Notes under the pieces: generated by a model
Database searches by the model: none
Seen by the model: only the letters and a program-made list of their open reading frames with translations
What the model was told of the DNA's origin: nothing
In this document: in pieces, positions 16,599 through 25,385 of the stretch
Layout of the letters: each line of letters begins with the position of its first letter
Numbering within the stretch: the first letter of the stretch is position 1
Made by a program: the position numbers and the translations under genes
Origin: [Clostridium] hylemonae DSM 15053
GTDB lineage: Bacteria > Bacillota > Clostridia > Lachnospirales > Lachnospiraceae
Length of the DNA: 64,000 nucleotides
Assembly (NCBI RefSeq): GCF_008281175.1
Contig: NZ_CP036524.1
Location: forward strand, 496,001 to 560,000
Direction: 5' to 3'

Positions 16599-17495
16599 TT
16601 GAGAAAAAAACTGAATAATATCATGCCATATTTGTACAGCACCCCCTTTTTTATTCTGATATTTCTGTTTATGCTCTGTCCGTTTGTGCTTAACATAGGA
16701 ATCAGTTTTACAAACTACAGCATGAACGGACGAAAGCTTCAGTTTGTCGGTATAAAAAATTATACAGATGTGCTGTCTAATCCGGGCACATGGAGCGCCA
16801 TACGGCTGACCGTTGTTTTTATTATCGGCTGTGTATGCCTGACCATGCTGCTTGGGATGTTCTATGCGATCGTAATGACCTTCCGGATCAAAGGGAGCAT
16901 CCTCATCAAAGCCTTTATACTTATGCCGTGGATCATACCGGAATCTGTAACTGCATATGTGTGGAAATGGCTGTTTTCCTCGGATACAGGTATGATATAT
17001 TATATACTGCGTGAGACAGGACTTATTGCGGACGGCACGTCGTTTTTCTTTGACGGCGTCCTTGCCATGGCAATGGTCATTATGGCGAATGTGTGGAGGA
17101 CGGCACCGTTTGTCGCTGTGATGACATATGCCAAATTGAGCGCTGTGCCGGACTCTTATATAGAAGCGGCTAAGATGGACGGCGCCAATGCGCTGCAGAC
17201 GTTCCGGTATATCAAGCTGCCCTGGATCGGCCCTATACTGAGCCGCTGTATGATGCTGCTTTTTGTCTGGTCCTTTAATTCATTTTCAATTATATATATA
17301 CTTACGAACGGCGGGCCGGCCGGCGCCACGACGACATTGCCGTATCTCATCCGGCAGGCCGGATTCCAGAACTTTAATTTTGCCCAGGCCACTGCGCTGA
17401 GTGTCATCGCGCTTGTGATCATACTGGTATGCTTCGCGGCTGTTAAGGCGGGGGCAGCAATTTTGAAAATGAGCAGGAAGGAGGCGGTATCATGA
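16599..17495 (+). CDS. ABC sugar transporter permease, MalF-type
   Basis: 298 residues with six predicted membrane segments and the cytoplasmic EAA loop EAAKMDGANALQTFRYIKLP, which docks the ATPase. The start is a TTG at 16599, chosen because AGGAG lies 9 bases upstream; the next ATG would remove part of the N-terminus. Overlaps the next permease gene by 4 bases. The two permeases should form a heterodimeric channel for the substrate bound by the upstream lipoprotein. Confidence 0.92.
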   Translation: MRKKLNNIMPYLYSTPFFILIFLFMLCPFVLNIGISFTNYSMNGRKLQFVGIKNYTDVLSNPGTWSAIRLTVVFIIGCVCLTMLLGMFYAIVMTFRIKGSILIKAFILMPWIIPESVTAYVWKWLFSSDTGMIYYILRETGLIADGTSFFFDGVLAMAMVIMANVWRTAPFVAVMTYAKLSAVPDSYIEAAKMDGANALQTFRYIKLPWIGPILSRCMMLLFVWSFNSFSIIYILTNGGPAGATTTLPYLIRQAGFQNFNFAQATALSVIALVIILVCFAAVKAGAAILKMSRKEAVS

Positions 17496-18325
17496 ATAAA
17501 AAGCTGACAACAAAGATTTTGCAGTATTTTTCACTGCTCGTTACATTGGGTATCATTATATTTCCCGTATATTGGATCATCATAAGTTCATTTAAGACGA
17601 AGGATGAAATACTGACATATCCGCCCAAATTGTTTCCGGATACATTTACCTTAGATAATTATGTCACGGCATTCCGTGAATATGATGTACTTACATTTTT
17701 GAGGAACAGTCTCATCGTCACCATCGCAACTATGCTGCTGACTGTGATCATCGCGGCGTTTGCGGCGTATGCCATGTGCTTTTTCAAGTTTGCTCCGGCA
17801 AAGATGCTGACAAATCTTCTATATATAATGCAGATTCTTCCTACGATCACGATGATGGTGCCGCTCATGACGATATACCGGATGATGGGGATCCAGAACA
17901 CATATGCTTCACTTATTCTGACATATACGGCGTCGATAACCGGCATCCCCATTGCCCTCATACTGATGACGGGACATTTTACAGGCATACCGAAAGAGCT
18001 GTTTGAATCTGCCGCCATCGACGGGGCAAGTCCGACAAAAGCATTTTTCAAGATACTGCTTCCCCTTGGGATGCCGGGGATCGTATGTACCGCGATCTAC
18101 GTATTTGTACAGGCATGGCAGGAATTTATGTTTGCGGTGAATCTCATCACCACGCCGGGAAAATATACGCTTCCCATCGGACTTCAGAGCTTCGTCGGCA
18201 TGCGAAGCACAGACTGGGGAGGAATGATGGCTACCTGTACGCTCATAGCAGTACCTGCAGTGCTGCTGTTTACATTGGTGCAGAACTATTTTGTAGATAA
18301 TATGTCAGGAGCTGTAAAAGAATAG
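17492..18325 (+). CDS. ABC sugar transporter permease, MalG-type
   Basis: 277 residues, six predicted membrane segments, EAA loop ESAAIDGASPTKAFFKILLPLG. Partner of the MalF-type permease just upstream. No ATP-binding subunit is encoded in the cluster, so a shared MsmK/MalK-type ATPase elsewhere in the genome is the likely energiser. Confidence 0.92.
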   Translation: MNKKLTTKILQYFSLLVTLGIIIFPVYWIIISSFKTKDEILTYPPKLFPDTFTLDNYVTAFREYDVLTFLRNSLIVTIATMLLTVIIAAFAAYAMCFFKFAPAKMLTNLLYIMQILPTITMMVPLMTIYRMMGIQNTYASLILTYTASITGIPIALILMTGHFTGIPKELFESAAIDGASPTKAFFKILLPLGMPGIVCTAIYVFVQAWQEFMFAVNLITTPGKYTLPIGLQSFVGMRSTDWGGMMATCTLIAVPAVLLFTLVQNYFVDNMSGAVKE

Positions 18326-18342
18326 AAAGAAGGAGAAATGAT

Positions 18343-19281
18343 ATGGCGATGAAAGTAGGCTGTGCGGCCTGGACATGGACGGAACCGGCTCACAATCCTC
18401 CGTATGAAGGGGCGATCCGCTCCATCGGGGAGCTTGGGTTTGACGGAATGGAGCTGATCCTCCGTGATTTTGAGGACATCCATGGTTATTGGACGCCGGA
18501 AAAAAGGAAAGAGATAAAGAGAATGCTGGATTATTACGGACTGGAGGTATCCCAGTTCGCCATGTTCCAGAATGTGATGGACGGGCTTGCGAGCCTGGAT
18601 AAAGAAAGAATAGAGCGCTCTGTGGACGCGTTCAAGGCGGGGTGTGAGATAAGCGCGGATCTGGGGTGCGGTATTGTGAACTTTGTATCTCCATGGCCGG
18701 ATGTCATAACTGCTCCGAATTCTTATCTTCCAGAATATTATTATATCAATGTACCCGGGGTGGATCCGAGGATCCGCGCGCTTCAGACGTTCCAGACAAA
18801 GCTGAAGTATAACTTTCCAAAGCCGTTTGATTGGGAACGGTACTGGGAAAGCCATGTGGACGCAGTGCGCCGGGTGACGCAGACCGCAAAAAGTTATGGG
18901 TTCAGACTCGCCATCGAAAATCATGCCAACACGATGACTCCTCACACAGATTCTGTGATACGACTGTGCGAAGAGGTGGGAGAGGATAATATCGGGGCCA
19001 ATCTCGACACAGTGTGGGCATATCTGCAGAGGGAATATCTTCCGTGGTCTGTCCATAAGTACGGAAAGCGGCTGTATCACGTCCATATGCGCGACGGCGA
19101 CGGGCTGGCGGCGTATAATCTTCCGGTAGGGTACGGCAATACGGACTGGGAGGAAGTGGTCAAGGCGCTGAAGGACATAGGATATGACGGATACCTGTCT
19201 CTGGAGTGGGCCCATGACTCGGAAAAGACAAGACACTGTACAGAAGCGCTGCAATACTTGAGGGCGCTCATTGACGCGTGA
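18343..19281 (+). CDS. Sugar phosphate isomerase/epimerase, TIM barrel, copy 1 of a tandem pair
   Basis: 312 residues. Metal-site candidates are intact: Glu in LAIENHANT, Asp in GANLDTVW, His in YHVHMRDGDG, and Glu in LSLEWAHD. It shares long stretches of similarity with the following gene (the ENxxNTMxPHTD, RDGDGLAxYNLPVG and GYDGYxSxEW regions), so the two arose by duplication. Ribosome site AAGGAG. Function in the operon is presumably isomerisation of the transported sugar or its oxidised product. Confidence 0.87.
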   Translation: MAMKVGCAAWTWTEPAHNPPYEGAIRSIGELGFDGMELILRDFEDIHGYWTPEKRKEIKRMLDYYGLEVSQFAMFQNVMDGLASLDKERIERSVDAFKAGCEISADLGCGIVNFVSPWPDVITAPNSYLPEYYYINVPGVDPRIRALQTFQTKLKYNFPKPFDWERYWESHVDAVRRVTQTAKSYGFRLAIENHANTMTPHTDSVIRLCEEVGEDNIGANLDTVWAYLQREYLPWSVHKYGKRLYHVHMRDGDGLAAYNLPVGYGNTDWEEVVKALKDIGYDGYLSLEWAHDSEKTRHCTEALQYLRALIDA

Positions 19282-19306
19282 GAAGCCGGTGAAAGGAGGG
19301 CATAAT

Positions 19307-20263
19307 ATGGCAGTAAAATATGGATGTACCGTCTGGACTCTTATGGAACCGGATTATCATGCACCTTATGATGAGGCGGTAAAGAAAGTGGCGGAGGCCG
19401 GTTTTGACGGGATCGAGCTTATGGTGGATGACGAGAGGGAACTGGAGGCGTACTGGACAGATGACACGGTGTCGCATATGAAGGAATTGCTGGAACAAAA
19501 TGGGCTGGAGCTAATACAGCTGTGTATGTTCCAGAATATGATCGGGGGTCTGGCAAGTCTGCGCCCCGAAGAACAGGACCGCGCTGTGGAAAATCTTGGC
19601 AGAGTCTGCCGGCTGGCAAAACAGCTCGGAGCCGGCGCGGTTTCGTTTACCGCCCCGTATCCGCAGGACGATATTACGGTGAGGACGACGGCCACGCTTC
19701 CGGAATACTATTACCTGAATCTGCCGGACATGGTTCTGCCGGGCGGGGAGACGAGGAGCGTGGAAGGGTGGAGATTTGACGCTAAATTCCGGCTCTATTT
19801 TCCGGACGATTTTGAGTGGGAAACATACTGGGAGAATTTTATCGCGGGAATGAAACGGGCCGAGGATACCGCCCGTGCGGAGGGAATGCCGTGCAGGATC
19901 GAGAACCGGTATAATACGATGGCGCCTCATACGGATACGATGCTCAGGATGCTGAAACAGCTGAAAGGCGATTATATGAGCGTATCATTTAACACGGCCC
20001 AGGCATTTATCCAGCGGGAGATACTTCCGTGGGCCGTCCATAAGTATGGCGGCAGGCTGACTCACGTACGCGCCTGCGACGGAGACGGGCTCGCCTGTTA
20101 TAATCTGCCGGTGGGAGCCGGGATCTGTGACTGGGCTGGGATACTCGAGGCGCTCTGTGAGATTGGATATGACGGATACATTTCATTTGAATGGCTGAAC
20201 GACGCCGACAAGGAGGAAAATGTAAGGGAAGCGCTGGAATATCTGAAGAGAAGGCAAAAATAA
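19307..20263 (+). CDS. Sugar phosphate isomerase/epimerase-like TIM barrel, diverged copy 2
   Basis: 318 residues starting at the ATG with ribosome site AAAGGAGG; an in-frame ATG 36 bases earlier lies in the end of the previous gene. It is clearly homologous to the upstream gene but differs at predicted metal ligands: the Asp of NLDTV is Asn in SFNTAQAF, and HVHMRD has become HVRACD. The Glu residues (RIENRYNT, SFEWLND) remain. It may be catalytically altered, act on another substrate, or be non-catalytic. Last gene of the operon, followed by a bidirectional terminator. Confidence 0.85.
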   Translation: MAVKYGCTVWTLMEPDYHAPYDEAVKKVAEAGFDGIELMVDDERELEAYWTDDTVSHMKELLEQNGLELIQLCMFQNMIGGLASLRPEEQDRAVENLGRVCRLAKQLGAGAVSFTAPYPQDDITVRTTATLPEYYYLNLPDMVLPGGETRSVEGWRFDAKFRLYFPDDFEWETYWENFIAGMKRAEDTARAEGMPCRIENRYNTMAPHTDTMLRMLKQLKGDYMSVSFNTAQAFIQREILPWAVHKYGGRLTHVRACDGDGLACYNLPVGAGICDWAGILEALCEIGYDGYISFEWLNDADKEENVREALEYLKRRQK

Positions 20264-20299
20264 AAACGGACGGATGTATGGATCTGCCTGTCTGTAAAT

Positions 20300-20349
20300 A
20301 AAAAGACGCGGAGCACTCAGGTTTTACGCTGAGAACTCCACGTCTTTTT
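20300..20349. terminator. Bidirectional Rho-independent terminator
   Basis: AAAAAGACG (20300-20308) pairs with CGTCTTTTT (20341-20349); GGAG/CTCC and CTCAG/CTGAG extend the stem inward around GTTTTACG. A T-tract follows the stem on both strands. It serves the carbohydrate operon on the plus strand and prs on the minus strand. Confidence 0.88.
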
Positions 20350-20365
20350 ATTTTTGGATCAGGAA

Positions 20366-21550
20366 CTATATTTCTTCGCCTCTCCGGTATTTCTGGAGGA
20401 CATTCTGAATTCTTTCGTTTGGATCGAGAATACTGCTGATGGAACCGTCGTGGTTCAGCGTGTCGATCATAAGGGCGATGTATTTGCTCATATCACAGCT
20501 GATATAATATGGTTTTTCGAGCAGCTCCTCAGTCTGGTAAATGAGGTTTGTCGTCAGGATAGCGTCGAAGAGGCCTTCTTCATAAGCCTTGTCAAACTTG
20601 TCCATTCCATTTGTGAAAAGGCCGAAGGTGGCCGCCGCAAAGATTCTTTTCGCCTTCCGCTGCTTCAGCTGCTTTGCCACATCCAGGATACTGTCGCCGG
20701 AGGATATCATATCGTCAAGAATGATCACGTCTTTTCCCTCCACGGAGGAACCGAGAAATTCGTGGGCTACGATCGGGTTGCGGCCGTTTACGATCCTGGT
20801 GTAGTCGCGGCGCTTGTAGAACATGCCCATATCCAGGTTCAATACATTGGCGAGATAGATGGCCCGCTCCGTCGCGCCTTCATCCGGGCTGATCGCCATC
20901 ATGTGTTCACTGTCTATGCTCAGGTCTTTGAAGTGACGCAGCAGACCTTTGATAAACTGGTAGGTCGGGCGGACGGTTTCAAACCCGCTCAACGGAATTG
21001 CGTTCTGTACTCTTGGGTCGTGGGCATCAAAGGTTATGATATTATCTACGCCCATTCTGACCAGTTCCTGCAGCGCAAGGGCGCAGTCCAGTGATTCGCG
21101 GCTGCTCCGTTTGTGCTGGCGGCTCTCATAGAGAAACGGCATGATGACGTTGATGCGCCGGCCTTTGCCGCCGACCGCCGCGATGACCCGCTTCAGATTC
21201 TGGTAATGGTCATCCGGAGACATATGGTTCGTGTGTCCGGTCAGGGAATACGTGAGGCTGTAGTTGCAGACGTCAACCATGAGGTACAGGTCTCTTCCCC
21301 GGACAGACTCTCCGAGAATACCTTTGGCCTCACCGGAACCAAAACGCGGTACTTTGGCATTTACAAGATAAGTATCGCGCTCATATCCGTTGAACACTAT
21401 GTCATTTTTGTATTCCGGCCCGTCTTCACGGCGCCATTTAACGATATAATCGTCGACCCTTTTGCCCATCTCCTTGCACCCGTCGAGAGCGATGATGCCC
21501 AAAGCCCCCACCGGTATATTTTCCAAATTACGTTCGTTACGGCGTAACAT
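20366..21550 (-). CDS. prs: Ribose-phosphate pyrophosphokinase (PRPP synthetase)
   Basis: 394 residues, the longer clostridial form. It makes PRPP from ribose-5-phosphate and ATP for nucleotide, His and Trp synthesis. The tandem phosphoribosyltransferase-fold halves are recognisable: LMPFLYESRQHKRS-type catalytic flexible loop region, TFDAHDPRVQNA, and the PRPP loop VIILDDMISSGDS. It overlaps the 3' end of the DnaI-like gene by 14 bases, so it is probably cotranscribed with the replication genes upstream on this strand. Confidence 0.93.
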   Translation of the reverse strand: MLRRNERNLENIPVGALGIIALDGCKEMGKRVDDYIVKWRREDGPEYKNDIVFNGYERDTYLVNAKVPRFGSGEAKGILGESVRGRDLYLMVDVCNYSLTYSLTGHTNHMSPDDHYQNLKRVIAAVGGKGRRINVIMPFLYESRQHKRSSRESLDCALALQELVRMGVDNIITFDAHDPRVQNAIPLSGFETVRPTYQFIKGLLRHFKDLSIDSEHMMAISPDEGATERAIYLANVLNLDMGMFYKRRDYTRIVNGRNPIVAHEFLGSSVEGKDVIILDDMISSGDSILDVAKQLKQRKAKRIFAAATFGLFTNGMDKFDKAYEEGLFDAILTTNLIYQTEELLEKPYYISCDMSKYIALMIDTLNHDGSISSILDPNERIQNVLQKYRRGEEI

Positions 21551-22550
21551 CCTTTGTACCTCCTAGGTTTAATAATTTTTTTTGGATTCTTATATCGTCT
21601 CCGGTGAGCCGGAGCATGGTAAAGTTGCTGCTCAGACGTGAGAACGTCCGCTCGGAATATATGGATTTCAAATCTTCCAGTGCAAGATTTGTCGAGATCA
21701 TTGTCGATTTCTGCCGAAGTATTCTTTCATTCAGGCATACGAACAGCTGAGAGGTCGTGAATGAGTTCGGGAGTTCAGTGCCGAGATCATCGATAATAAG
21801 CAGGTCGCAGCTGTAGATGTGTTCAAAGGAGTCATCCTTTGCATCCTCTCTCCTGCCGAATGTATTTTGTGCAAATACGTCGAATAACTGGGCCGCAGTA
21901 AAATATATAACAGAAAATGAGTCATCGATCAACTCTTTTGCGACACAATGTGTGAGAAATGTCTTGCCGACGCCCGTGTCTCCGTATAATAGTATGTTGC
22001 GAAACTCTGAAGAAAATGTATCCACAAATCCGCGGCATGCCTTCAGGGCGGTTTCTATGGCTTCCCTGGAAGAGCGGCCTTTCACCGGATCGATGTGGTT
22101 GCTTGAATAATAATCAATGCAGAAGGTCGAGAAGTTTTCCTTCTCCAGTATTTCCTGCAGATTAGACTGTGTGTACAGCAGGTCGACGATCGCTTTTTTA
22201 AAGCAGTGGCATTTTTTCGTGCCTCTGTAACCGGTGTCCTTGCAGTCCGGACACGTGTAATGAAGCTCGAGATAATCGTCCGGGTATCCGTTATCTTTTA
22301 ACAGCTGTATTTTTCTGGCGGAGAGTTCCGCTATGCTTTCTTTCAGGGAAGAGAGCGCCTGGCCGTCTCCTTCCAGCAGTCTGCGTGCCTGTGCCACACT
22401 AAAAGCGGAGATAGAATGATCTATCTCCTCCAATTCCGGAATTCTGCTATATACATTTTCGTACCGCCTGCGAAGACGGCTTTCGTTATCCAGCTGTTTC
22501 TGCTCGTACGTGCGCATTAAAAATTCGTACTGGGAATTCGAAAGTGCCAT
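21537..22550 (-). CDS. DnaC/DnaI-like helicase loader (AAA+ ATPase)
   Basis: 337 residues. Helical N-terminus, then a zinc-binding-like cluster CPDCKDTGYRGTKKCHC, then the AAA+ module with Walker A YGDTGVGKT, Walker B LLIIDDLGTE and sensor 1 STNL. It should load the replicative helicase at origins or stalled forks. The upstream neighbour on this strand is a DnaD-like protein, which matches primosome function. Confidence 0.92.
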   Translation of the reverse strand: MALSNSQYEFLMRTYEQKQLDNESRLRRRYENVYSRIPELEEIDHSISAFSVAQARRLLEGDGQALSSLKESIAELSARKIQLLKDNGYPDDYLELHYTCPDCKDTGYRGTKKCHCFKKAIVDLLYTQSNLQEILEKENFSTFCIDYYSSNHIDPVKGRSSREAIETALKACRGFVDTFSSEFRNILLYGDTGVGKTFLTHCVAKELIDDSFSVIYFTAAQLFDVFAQNTFGRREDAKDDSFEHIYSCDLLIIDDLGTELPNSFTTSQLFVCLNERILRQKSTMISTNLALEDLKSIYSERTFSRLSSNFTMLRLTGDDIRIQKKLLNLGGTKDVTP

Positions 22551-22589
22551 GTCAGCAGTCTCCTTTAACTTATTTTGTAACTGAATTTA

Positions 22590-23639
22590 TTACTGGACGA
22601 GCTTGCGTTCCAGGTCATTCATGTCATAATCGCGGCCTTCAAAATTATTGAATTTGTTGTTCCTGCTGCCGGAAGGCGCGGCTGCTTTTGTTTCTTTTTT
22701 CTTTTTGCGCTCTTTTTCGAGCAGATATTCCGCATCGAGCGCTTCCACATCTTTCAGATGCTTTACGCCTTTGGCGAGCCAGCTCTTTAGTATGGATTCT
22801 GTGTAATCAAAGCTTGGCTGGTGGATGGTGTTCATTGTGCGGCTGCACGCCTCAAGTATGAGCTCGAGTGAAAAGCCGTATTCTTCGTTCCACCGGCGGA
22901 TACAGGTGATCTCGGACGCCGCGGGCACCCGGCCTTTGATCCCGTAAGCATTCAGTACAGAGTAGCAGTTTTTGTTGTAAAGTATGGTGTTTGCCTTCGC
23001 TCCGGCGACTGTCGTGATCTTCTGTTCAGCCCAGGACAGCGCCACCTTCTGTACGTAATGCATGCTCTTATGTCCGTTTTCGACGCAGTATTCAATGAGA
23101 TACTCGATCAGGTCGGTGGACATATGGAGCGTATCATAAAAATATGTAATGGTGTCGATCTCAGTTGCAGACAATGTTTTGCCGAGGTATTGTTCCGCCA
23201 CAAAAAGCAGTTCTTTGAATTCCTCCCGTTCCCTCCGGTTGCGGTACGGCTGGATATTCTGCGTGGGGGCGGCTGCGGCAGGCGGCGCCGCTGGCTTATC
23301 AGCAGATTCTTCCTGGACAGGCGCAACATGCGCCGGTACAGTACGTGCGGCGGCCTTCTCTGCGGAAGGAGCGCCGTTCAGCTCTGCCGGGTCAAAGTCG
23401 AGAAGCCCCCGTTTTTTCCAGTAATTGAGCGCCCGGATAACATCCTTTTCCGTGTCATCCAGAATATCGGCGATCTGGGAAACACTAAGGCTGCCGTCGG
23501 GATTATTTAAATGGCGCAGAAGAAGAAGATACACCTTCACATATTCTCCGTTTGCCTCGGCCATGTATTGGTCGATAAATTCGTTTTCCAGTACGGTTGT
23601 CTTCTCTTGTGCGTGATTGGTCAATGTCAGCTTCTTCAT
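22590..23639 (-). CDS. DnaD-domain replication protein
   Basis: 349 residues from the ATG at 23639 (MKKLTLTNHAQEK). An in-frame ATG at 23663 is possible, but GGAGG lies between the two ATGs and precedes only the inner one, at a long spacing of about 14 bases. The N-terminal part looks like a winged helix (YVKVYLLLLRHLNNPDGSLSV), followed by an Ala/Pro-rich linker (about 95-135) and a DnaD/DnaB-type helical domain (SATEIDTITYFYDTLHMSTDLIEYLIEYC). The C-terminus has charged and low-complexity KKKKETKAA. Likely a primosome protein acting with the downstream DnaI-like loader. Confidence 0.82.
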   Translation of the reverse strand: MKKLTLTNHAQEKTTVLENEFIDQYMAEANGEYVKVYLLLLRHLNNPDGSLSVSQIADILDDTEKDVIRALNYWKKRGLLDFDPAELNGAPSAEKAAARTVPAHVAPVQEESADKPAAPPAAAAPTQNIQPYRNRREREEFKELLFVAEQYLGKTLSATEIDTITYFYDTLHMSTDLIEYLIEYCVENGHKSMHYVQKVALSWAEQKITTVAGAKANTILYNKNCYSVLNAYGIKGRVPAASEITCIRRWNEEYGFSLELILEACSRTMNTIHQPSFDYTESILKSWLAKGVKHLKDVEALDAEYLLEKERKKKKETKAAAPSGSRNNKFNNFEGRDYDMNDLERKLVQ

Positions 23640-23775
23640 AACTTTACGCCAGTCCTCCCTCATGATTATGTCTTACGTAGAGATATTATAGCATTAGAAG
23701 GACAGGCAAAAAAGTAATTTCTAAGGCAAAAAAGCAGTTTTTTGTTGATAAAATTGTGTGGAAACTGTGGATAAC

Positions 23776-25155
23776 CTATCTCTTAAGGATACTTTCCCCA
23801 ATATTTACAACATCTCCTGCGCCCATAGTTATCAACAAATCCCCTTTATGACACATATCCAGACAAAAGTCTTCGATCTCTTTAAATGTAGAGAAATAGT
23901 AAGCGTCACATTCTTTTTCTTTCAGGGCATCCGCGATATCCCGGGATGAGATACCGAGTGTGTCTGTCTCTCTGGCTGCGTATATATCTGCCAGTATAAC
24001 GTGGTCTGCGAGTGCAAGTGCATCTACAAATTCGTGGAACAAGGCTTTTGTCCTTGTGTAAGTGTGCGGCTGGAACACGCACCAGAGTTCCTTGTGCGGA
24101 TAGTGGGCCGCCGCGGTAAGGGATGCTTTGATCTCTGTCGGATGATGGGCATAGTCGTCAATGACGGTAAAGCCGTTCTTTTCTCCTTTGTGTTCAAACC
24201 GGCGGTTTGTTCCCGCGAACTCCTTAAGTCCTCTGCATATATCCGCCAGCGGAACTGACAGAATATCCGCCACCGCGACCGCGGCGAGGGCGTTGGATAC
24301 ATTGTGGTCTCCGTTCACTGAGAGTTGGACGCGCTCCATAAACTCACCGTTCTTTACGAGGTCAAAGGACGCGTCGCCCTTTTCATTGTGTGAGATATTG
24401 GAGGCGCTGTAATTCATGGAATGCTCTGTGCCATAGGTCACGACGCGGCATGAAAGTCCGGCAGTGATCTCTTCGAGATTCTCGATCTCTCCGTTGATGA
24501 CAAGTGTTCCGTCGGCCGGAAGGAGCGCGGCAAAGCGGCGGAAGGAATTCCTGATGTCATCCAGATCCTTGAAGAAATCGAGATGATCTTCGTCAATGTT
24601 CAAAATGACACTTATTTTGGGAAAGAAGTGAAGAAAGCTGTTGGTGTATTCACACGCCTCCGTCACAAATAAACCGGATGTGCCGACCTTGATATTACCG
24701 CCGATCGCTTTGAGGATCCCTCCGACAGATATGGTCGGATCCAGGTCTCCCGCCAGGAGAATATGGGAAAGCATGGAAGTTGTGGTCGTCTTTCCGTGGG
24801 TTCCGGACACTGCGATCGGGACGTCATAATTGGTCATGAGCTGCCCGAGCAGTTCGGCGCGGCTGAGCATGGGGATCCCCTTTTGCGCTGCCGCCTTGAA
24901 TTCTTCATTGTCTTCGTGTATGGCAGCTGTATAAACTGCCACATCTATTCCGTCTATTATATTAGAAGCCTTCTGTCCGTAAAATATTGTGGCGCCCAGA
25001 CTGCTGAGGTGGTCTGTCAGGGCAGACTCTTTGTTGTCTGAACCTGAGACAGTAAATCCCTCCTTGAGGAGTATTTCCGCGAGACCGCTCATGCTGATGC
25101 CGCCGATGCCGATAAAATGTACGTGTACCGGTTGTTCAAAATTGATTTTATACAT
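23776..25155 (-). CDS. murC: UDP-N-acetylmuramate--L-alanine ligase
   Basis: 459 residues, normal for MurC. N-terminal UDP-binding motif FIGIGGISMSGLAEIL, ATP-binding loop SGTHGKTTTTS, and the Mur ligase pattern NIDEDHLDFF and DDYAHHPTEIKA. It adds L-Ala to UDP-MurNAc in the cytoplasmic phase of peptidoglycan synthesis. It stands alone on this strand, with its own promoter, divergent from glgC. Confidence 0.96.
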   Translation of the reverse strand: MYKINFEQPVHVHFIGIGGISMSGLAEILLKEGFTVSGSDNKESALTDHLSSLGATIFYGQKASNIIDGIDVAVYTAAIHEDNEEFKAAAQKGIPMLSRAELLGQLMTNYDVPIAVSGTHGKTTTTSMLSHILLAGDLDPTISVGGILKAIGGNIKVGTSGLFVTEACEYTNSFLHFFPKISVILNIDEDHLDFFKDLDDIRNSFRRFAALLPADGTLVINGEIENLEEITAGLSCRVVTYGTEHSMNYSASNISHNEKGDASFDLVKNGEFMERVQLSVNGDHNVSNALAAVAVADILSVPLADICRGLKEFAGTNRRFEHKGEKNGFTVIDDYAHHPTEIKASLTAAAHYPHKELWCVFQPHTYTRTKALFHEFVDALALADHVILADIYAARETDTLGISSRDIADALKEKECDAYYFSTFKEIEDFCLDMCHKGDLLITMGAGDVVNIGESILKR

Positions 25156-25178
25156 AAGATACCTTCCTGTTTTATAAA

Positions 25179-25208
25179 ATTATACGTAAGGACCAGATAT
25201 TGGAATAA
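25179..25208 (-). promoter_or_regulatory. Probable promoter of murC
   Basis: On the minus strand TTATTC (25208-25203), 18-base spacer, TATAAT (25184-25179). The ribosome site GGAAGG follows just before the ATG at 25155. Confidence 0.45.
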
Positions 25209-25323
25209 AAGTTTATCCCTATTCATATTATTATAAACATATATGCAAAAAAAACCAAGCCGTATTTTTTTGTAATAAATTAATAAAAAGTTAACAGAAA
25301 ATTCAATTTTTTTGTAAATGTTG

Positions 25324-25352
25324 TTCACTCAAAATAAAAAATATGATATAAT
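25324..25352 (+). promoter_or_regulatory. Promoter of glgC-glgD
   Basis: TTCACT at 25324-25329, 17-base spacer, consensus TATAAT at 25347-25352, in a strongly A/T-rich intergenic stretch shared with murC. Confidence 0.6.
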
Positions 25353-25385
25353 GTGGGCAACGAATTACTGAGAAGGGGTGATGAC

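Noticed and set aside
20354-21547. Two plus-strand open frames of about 246 and 144 codons opposite prs
   Set aside because: They are antisense shadows of a well-conserved gene, without ribosome sites or recognisable motifs.
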